DNA of 8,849 nucleotides from CBDUBU01 sp965365465 (GTDB taxonomy: Bacteria > Bacteroidota > Rhodothermia > Rhodothermales > DASSAV01): positions 1 through 8,849 of the forward strand of contig CBDUBU010000161.1 of NCBI GenBank assembly GCA_965365465.1. The letters are read 5' to 3'. The notes beneath the pieces are model-generated. The model made no database searches, was not told the DNA's origin, and saw only the letters and a program-made list of their open reading frames with translations. Below are positions 5,526-8,849 of the stretch, one piece after another; within the stretch, counting starts at the first letter, position 1, and each line of letters begins with the position of its first letter. The position numbers and the translations under genes are program-made.

Positions 5526-7574
5526 ATGCGATTTCTAAGGACATACATTGTTGTTCTGCTTCTGGCGTTTACCGCGCCCCCAGGCGCCGCGCAATCCTGG
5601 CGTGAGGCAGCGGAAGCGCGGATAGAAGCGCACCGCAAGGGTGACCTGACTGTGGTGGTTCAGGATGCCTCCGGTCGTCTGGCGCCTGGGGCGCAGGTGC
5701 AGGCAACCCTGCGCAACCACGCATTCCGGTTCGGCACGGCCATCAATGCCGCCGTCGTGGCCGACGGCCCGGCTGTGGACCTCGTGAGCAACGACCTGGA
5801 CCTTGGAGAGAAGCCCTGCGGAGTTCGTTTTCGACTGGACGTTCCCCGTGGCGCCGAGGTCTCCAGCGCATACATTCAGTTTACAGCCGACAAAAACAAC
5901 CAGAGCGATGCGACTTCGCTCAACCTTGCAATCCACGAGACCGATGATGCCCCGGACTTTAGCGTGGAGGACGTGACTTCGCGCACCCTGAGCGCGCCGG
6001 TAGCCTGGTCGCCGCCTGCATGGACAACGGAAGGGGAGCAGGCTACACCGCAACGCACACCCGACCTCGCGGCGCTTGTCCAGGCCGTCGTCAACCGATC
6101 CGGATGGACGGCGGGTAACCATGTTGCTTTTGCTCTTACGGGAAGCGGGAAGCGCTCTGCCCGTGCGCTGGACGTGTACCCGAACGAGGCCGCCGTACTG
6201 CATGTGACGTATACAGGCGGGACGGTGGAAAGTATGATCGCCTCCGGTGCAGACGACGCGGAAGAGGTCATCGGTCAGTCGGAAGCCGAGCGGTACCGGC
6301 AGGAAACCATTCGCTTGTTTAACTACGTGACGCTGGAAAACGCGCTCAAGTGGGATCAATGGGAGGCGGATCGTGAACGCGCCCTGCGCGGCGTTGCCTG
6401 GGCCGAGGCAAACGGTTTGGCTGTGCGCGGCCACACGCTGATCTGGTCACGATGGCCGAGCATCCCCGCCGACGTGTCGATCCGTCAGTCTGATCCCGAC
6501 TACGTGCGCAGGCGCGCGCGGGAGCATGTGACAGAGGAGGTAGATGCCCTTCAGGGGCGCATCCTCGAATGGGACGTAGTCAACGAACCGCTGCACGAGC
6601 AGGCGCTCGAACCCATCGTCGGCTATGACGAGCGGGTTGTGTGGTACCAGCTCGCGAAGGCAGCCGATCCAGGCGCGCGCCTTTTCGTTAACGACTTCGA
6701 CATCCTGGAAGGGCCGGCGGAGCACGAACCCTATAAGACACTGGTGCGCGACCTCATTGCCGCTGGCGCACCCATTGAGGGCATAGGCGCACAGGGACAC
6801 TTTCTGGGCGCGCGCCCCTCGCCGGAGCAGCTCTGGCAGCGTCTGGAGTCGCTGGCGGAACTCGGCCTGCCCGTACAGATTACAGAGTTTGACATGAACA
6901 GCGGCTGGAGCGCTCAGGAGCAGGCCGCACACCTGGAAGCGACGCTGACGCTTGCCTTCAGCCACCCGTCCGTGACGGCCTTCATCATGTGGGGTTTCTG
7001 GGACAGGTTGCACTGGCTTGGCAATGCGCCTCTTTACCAGACCGACTGGACGCTCAAGCCCGCCGGGAAGGTATTCATGGATCTGGTGCATGGCGCCTGG
7101 AAGACCGAGGAGACGCTGACGACAGATGCGCAGGGCGAGGCATCCCTGCGAGGTTTCCTGGGAGAATACCAGATCGTCGTCACCCATGAAGGAAGTGCGA
7201 CAGAAACAGAATATGTCCTGGAGCCTGAGGGCGGTACGCTGGTAGTGACGCTTCCGACGCAGACGGGGCTGGATCCCCCGGATATGCCGGATGGAACGCT
7301 CAGTCTGGAGGGGCCGTGGCCGAACCCGGCATCCGGGCGCGTGCTTTTCCGGGTTTCGGCGCCGGCAGGCGCCTCCGGGGTGAGCCTGGTGCTTTTCGAT
7401 GTGCTCGGCCGGGAGGTCTTTCGGATGAAACCAGGCTCTGTGGCGCCAGGGAACGAGGCATCCCTGGCAGTTGATGTGTCCGGGTTAAGCCCCGGCCTGT
7501 ACCTGTACCGGTTGAACGATGGCGGAGTTTTTGCGCAAGGCGCAGTGACGGGCCGCCTCATGGTGGTCCGCTAG
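5526..7574 (+). CDS. Secreted GH10 endo-beta-1,4-xylanase with inserted beta-sandwich module and T9SS tail
   Basis: The product should cleave internal beta-1,4 links of xylan with retention of configuration. It has 682 residues: signal peptide 1-22; a small N-terminal beta region about 26-65; GH10 strand 1 (HAFRFGTAIN, 65-74); an inserted module at about 79-250; then the rest of the barrel from FNYVTLENALKW (265-276). Visible motifs are RGHTLIW (301-307), WDVVNEP (349-355, acid/base Glu354), FVNDFD (387-392), GIGAQGHF (419-426), QITEFD (451-456, nucleophile Glu454) and MWGFWD (488-493). A short beta domain (about 527-580) is followed by a T9SS type A sorting domain at about 592-682 (PWPNPASG, FDVLGREVF, SPGLYLYRL). 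All GH10 catalytic features are present, so activity is likely. The start is set by the signal peptide; no Shine-Dalgarno site precedes it. It lies behind a terminator-like hairpin. Confidence 0.96.
   Translation: MRFLRTYIVVLLLAFTAPPGAAQSWREAAEARIEAHRKGDLTVVVQDASGRLAPGAQVQATLRNHAFRFGTAINAAVVADGPAVDLVSNDLDLGEKPCGVRFRLDVPRGAEVSSAYIQFTADKNNQSDATSLNLAIHETDDAPDFSVEDVTSRTLSAPVAWSPPAWTTEGEQATPQRTPDLAALVQAVVNRSGWTAGNHVAFALTGSGKRSARALDVYPNEAAVLHVTYTGGTVESMIASGADDAEEVIGQSEAERYRQETIRLFNYVTLENALKWDQWEADRERALRGVAWAEANGLAVRGHTLIWSRWPSIPADVSIRQSDPDYVRRRAREHVTEEVDALQGRILEWDVVNEPLHEQALEPIVGYDERVVWYQLAKAADPGARLFVNDFDILEGPAEHEPYKTLVRDLIAAGAPIEGIGAQGHFLGARPSPEQLWQRLESLAELGLPVQITEFDMNSGWSAQEQAAHLEATLTLAFSHPSVTAFIMWGFWDRLHWLGNAPLYQTDWTLKPAGKVFMDLVHGAWKTEETLTTDAQGEASLRGFLGEYQIVVTHEGSATETEYVLEPEGGTLVVTLPTQTGLDPPDMPDGTLSLEGPWPNPASGRVLFRVSAPAGASGVSLVLFDVLGREVFRMKPGSVAPGNEASLAVDVSGLSPGLYLYRLNDGGVFAQGAVTGRLMVVR
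5760..6275 (+). other. DNRLRE/CBM-like module inserted in the GH10 barrel
   Basis: Residues about 79-250 of the xylanase interrupt the GH10 fold between beta-strand 1 and helix 1. The segment carries the signature of a recurring beta-sandwich module of secreted bacterial proteins: SNDLDLG, VRFRLDVPRGAEVSSAYIQF, VAWSPPAWTTEGE, QRTPDLAALVQAVVNRSGW, GNHVAFALTGSGKR, VLHVTYT. From general knowledge this resembles DNRLRE-type domains, some of which bind carbohydrate; binding here is inferred. Loops after barrel strands lie on the catalytic face, so the module would sit near the substrate cleft. The segment ends with ASGADDAEEV, a motif that normally precedes this module. Confidence 0.7.
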
Positions 7575-7585
7575 CCTCTGTTGTG

Positions 7586-7669
7586 TCAGGCTTGCTATGA
7601 ACTTCGAGGAAGGCATCAGGCATGGCCTTCTACAGGACCGTGGACCGCATCTTTAAACAATAAGCCTGA
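7586..7669 (+). other. Structured intergenic segment between xylanase and next gene
   Basis: TCAGGCTT (7586-7593) pairs perfectly with AAGCCTGA (7662-7669), closing a region that holds GAAGGC (7609-7614)/GCCTTC (7625-7630) and a competing small hairpin CTTC (7602-7605)/GAAG (7609-7612). No T-run follows the outer stem. It may be the 3' end structure of the xylanase message or a leader RNA of the next gene. No promoter could be assigned in the 130-base gap. Confidence 0.3.
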
Positions 7670-7694
7670 GTCATCGTGGAATTCATCATTACCC

Positions 7695-7698
7695 GAGG
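7695..7698 (+). promoter_or_regulatory. Shine-Dalgarno site setting the start of the 7705 gene
   Basis: GAGG lies six bases before the ATG at 7705 and selects this start over the in-frame ATG codons at 7720 and 7735. The three genes upstream have no comparable site. Confidence 0.65.
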
Positions 7699-7704
7699 TA
7701 TCAC

Positions 7705-8682
7705 ATGTCAGAGTACATCATGCATATTGCCGTCATGGACGATGTCCGGCGGGTTGTCTCTCAGATGGAGACGATCACGCCTGCCTTCCGTGAGGTACTC
7801 GAGAAGCATCCCGACATAGCCCGCTATGGCAGCACGGCTCGTGGCAACCACATCTACGTATCGCCGCTGCTTGCGCAGTACCGGGAGCGATGGGAAGGCC
7901 GCACACCGGGCGACCCGATGGAGAAAAACCTGGCCTTCGTCATGGGCTGGATAGGCCATCGCGCCGCGGACTCTTACTTCAAACCTGTTCACCGCATCCT
8001 GAACCCGGACTATTATTTTCCGGAGTCCGAGGATGGAATCAGCCCCGCCCGTATTTATAATGATGTGGTGGTATACGAAAAAATCTACGACCACGGCCGG
8101 GAAGGCACATTGCCTGTGGGCCTGCTGGACCCGCGTATCGACTCCCATCCAGGCGCGCCGGCGCTGCGTGTAGAGCGCATTGAGCCGTTGCTGCACGCTC
8201 ACTGGCAGGGTGAACTCCTGGGCCTTCAAACACTTACGGAGGGATCCTTTGAAACGCAGTTGGAAGAGTTCCTCTCCAGGAGGCAGGATTTTTACGTGCC
8301 CATGGAGGACTATTATGACGCCTACCACACCCCCGACCCGCAAGACATGCAGCGCTTCATTGTAGAATCCAACTTCTACAATCCCGACGATCCAATCATC
8401 CGGCTGGCGCGCTCGGTGCAGCAAGGCCAACCGGACGGCAGTATCGATCCCGAAGCAGCGTTTGCAGCGTCAGCCTCGCAGAGCCAGTATGCCCAGGCGC
8501 TTCACCTCGCCCTCTCTTATATGAAGGCCGCGAGTGCATTTTTCGAAGGAGACGTGACCCAGGAGCAATTTGAACAGCGCCTCGACTTCACGGCAAATCA
8601 GTCGGGCAGTGAGGAGCTATTGCAGGCAACCGAAAACTTGAAGCGCGCGCGCGCCGCACTAACGCAGGAGGCAAAAGGATGA
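7705..8682 (+). CDS. Uncharacterised cytoplasmic protein, possible zinc phospholipase C/S1-P1-like metal protein
   Basis: The 325-residue product has no signal peptide and no membrane segment. Its N-terminal half places His and Asp residues as metal ligands might be placed: His7 (MHIAVMDDV), His49, and MGWIGHRAADSYFKPVHR with His85, Asp89 and His96, followed by an Asp/Tyr-rich stretch (YNDVVVYEKIYDH, 118-130). The GWIGH..AD...KP.H pattern recalls zinc-dependent phospholipase C proteins, but the likeness is weak and that family is usually exported. The C-terminal part (about 250-322) is Ala/Gln/Glu-rich and helical in character. Its stop overlaps the next start (ATGA, 8679-8682), so the two are translationally coupled. 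It has a clear Shine-Dalgarno site, unlike the xylan genes, and is probably a separate unit. I do not recognise a specific function. Confidence 0.88.
   Translation: MSEYIMHIAVMDDVRRVVSQMETITPAFREVLEKHPDIARYGSTARGNHIYVSPLLAQYRERWEGRTPGDPMEKNLAFVMGWIGHRAADSYFKPVHRILNPDYYFPESEDGISPARIYNDVVVYEKIYDHGREGTLPVGLLDPRIDSHPGAPALRVERIEPLLHAHWQGELLGLQTLTEGSFETQLEEFLSRRQDFYVPMEDYYDAYHTPDPQDMQRFIVESNFYNPDDPIIRLARSVQQGQPDGSIDPEAAFAASASQSQYAQALHLALSYMKAASAFFEGDVTQEQFEQRLDFTANQSGSEELLQATENLKRARAALTQEAKG
8666..8671 (+). promoter_or_regulatory. Strong Shine-Dalgarno AGGAGG for the Tat-exported protein
   Basis: AGGAGG lies seven bases before the ATG at 8679, inside the last codons of the upstream gene. This close to ideal site and the ATGA overlap support coupled translation and confirm the start of the partial gene. 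Confidence 0.8.
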
Positions 8683-8849
8683 AAGTAGACAAAACCTATG
8701 AACCAGGGAGGCGCACGTTCCTGAAGCTGACTGCCCTTGCAGGAGCCGGGATTTCTTTTGGCGGGTTCGGCCTTTTCTCGACCGATAAGCTTTTTGCACA
8801 GGCTGCGCTGGCCGGGTCGGGCGGCATGGCGCCGGTCGCCGTCGTGGAC
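8679..8849 (+). CDS. Tat-exported protein, N-terminal fragment (3' end outside window)
   Basis: Fifty-seven residues are visible before the window ends in frame. The start MKVDKTYEPGRRTFLKLTAL contains a twin-arginine motif (RRTFLKL, 11-17), then a Gly/Ala/Phe-rich hydrophobic stretch (18-33), and a probable cleavage site near FAQA (39-42). This is a Tat signal peptide, so the protein is folded, perhaps with a cofactor, before export to the periplasm. The mature part begins near AALAGSGG and continues MAPVAVVD. Tat-exported DUF362 or oxidoreductase-type proteins can start this way, but that is only a guess. The 4-base overlap with the upstream gene suggests a shared operon and perhaps a shared process. 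Confidence 0.88.
   Translation, partial: MKVDKTYEPGRRTFLKLTALAGAGISFGGFGLFSTDKLFAQAALAGSGGMAPVAVVD

Noticed and set aside
5399..5605. Small gene of 68 residues between the beta-helix and xylanase genes
   Set aside because: It starts in the loop of the perfect hairpin, covers the second terminator-like hairpin and overlaps the xylanase signal peptide in another frame. No protein features are seen.
5535..6434. 299-residue antisense reading frame inside the xylanase gene
   Set aside because: It is a GC-driven shadow of the GH10 coding strand. The translation has no recognisable motifs.

Overview
The window reads as a chromosomal segment from a Gram-negative member of the Bacteroidota/Rhodothermota side of the tree. 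The evidence is a TonB-dependent outer-membrane receptor, two secreted proteins ending in type IX secretion (T9SS) C-terminal sorting domains, and moderately GC-rich coding sequence. The T9SS tails, the GC-rich composition and a lone receptor with no SusD partner suggest Rhodothermota rather than a typical gut Bacteroides. That placement is an inference.

Layout, all genes on the + strand. Positions 1-62 probably hold the basic C-terminal tail of a gene that starts outside the window. Positions 63-243 hold several inverted repeats and no convincing gene. A complete tRNA-Pro(GGG) lies at 244-320, followed by an intrinsic terminator at 353-389. Positions 390-701 are a non-coding control region dense in dyad symmetries, ending in a LacI/XylR-type operator-like site against the first start codon. 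Then come a TonB-dependent receptor (702-3632), a secreted beta-helix protein with a T9SS tail (3740-5362), two strong hairpins (5379-5509), and a GH10 endo-beta-1,4-xylanase with a T9SS tail (5526-7574). After a structured 130-base gap come an unidentified cytoplasmic protein with conserved-looking His/Asp residues (7705-8682) and, overlapping it by 4 bases, the start of a Tat-exported protein (8679 to the window edge).

The three central genes look like a small xylan-use locus. The GH10 enzyme would cut xylan at the cell surface or outside the cell. The beta-helix protein, exported by the same route, would bind or modify the glycan. The receptor would import the oligosaccharides with TonB energy. 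The operator-like site resembles the XylR box of Xanthomonas and Caulobacter, which supports xylan-responsive control. No SusD, xylosidase, permease or regulator is visible here, so the rest of the pathway must be elsewhere.

The most unusual items are: a beta-sandwich-like module of about 170 residues inserted inside the GH10 barrel between beta-strand 1 and helix 1, with a misplaced sequence signature at its end; a terminator-like hairpin with a T-run directly before the xylanase start codon; the beta-helix protein of unknown activity; and the dyad-rich leader of the receptor gene. The last two genes use strong Shine-Dalgarno sites, unlike the three xylan-locus genes, and probably form a separate operon.
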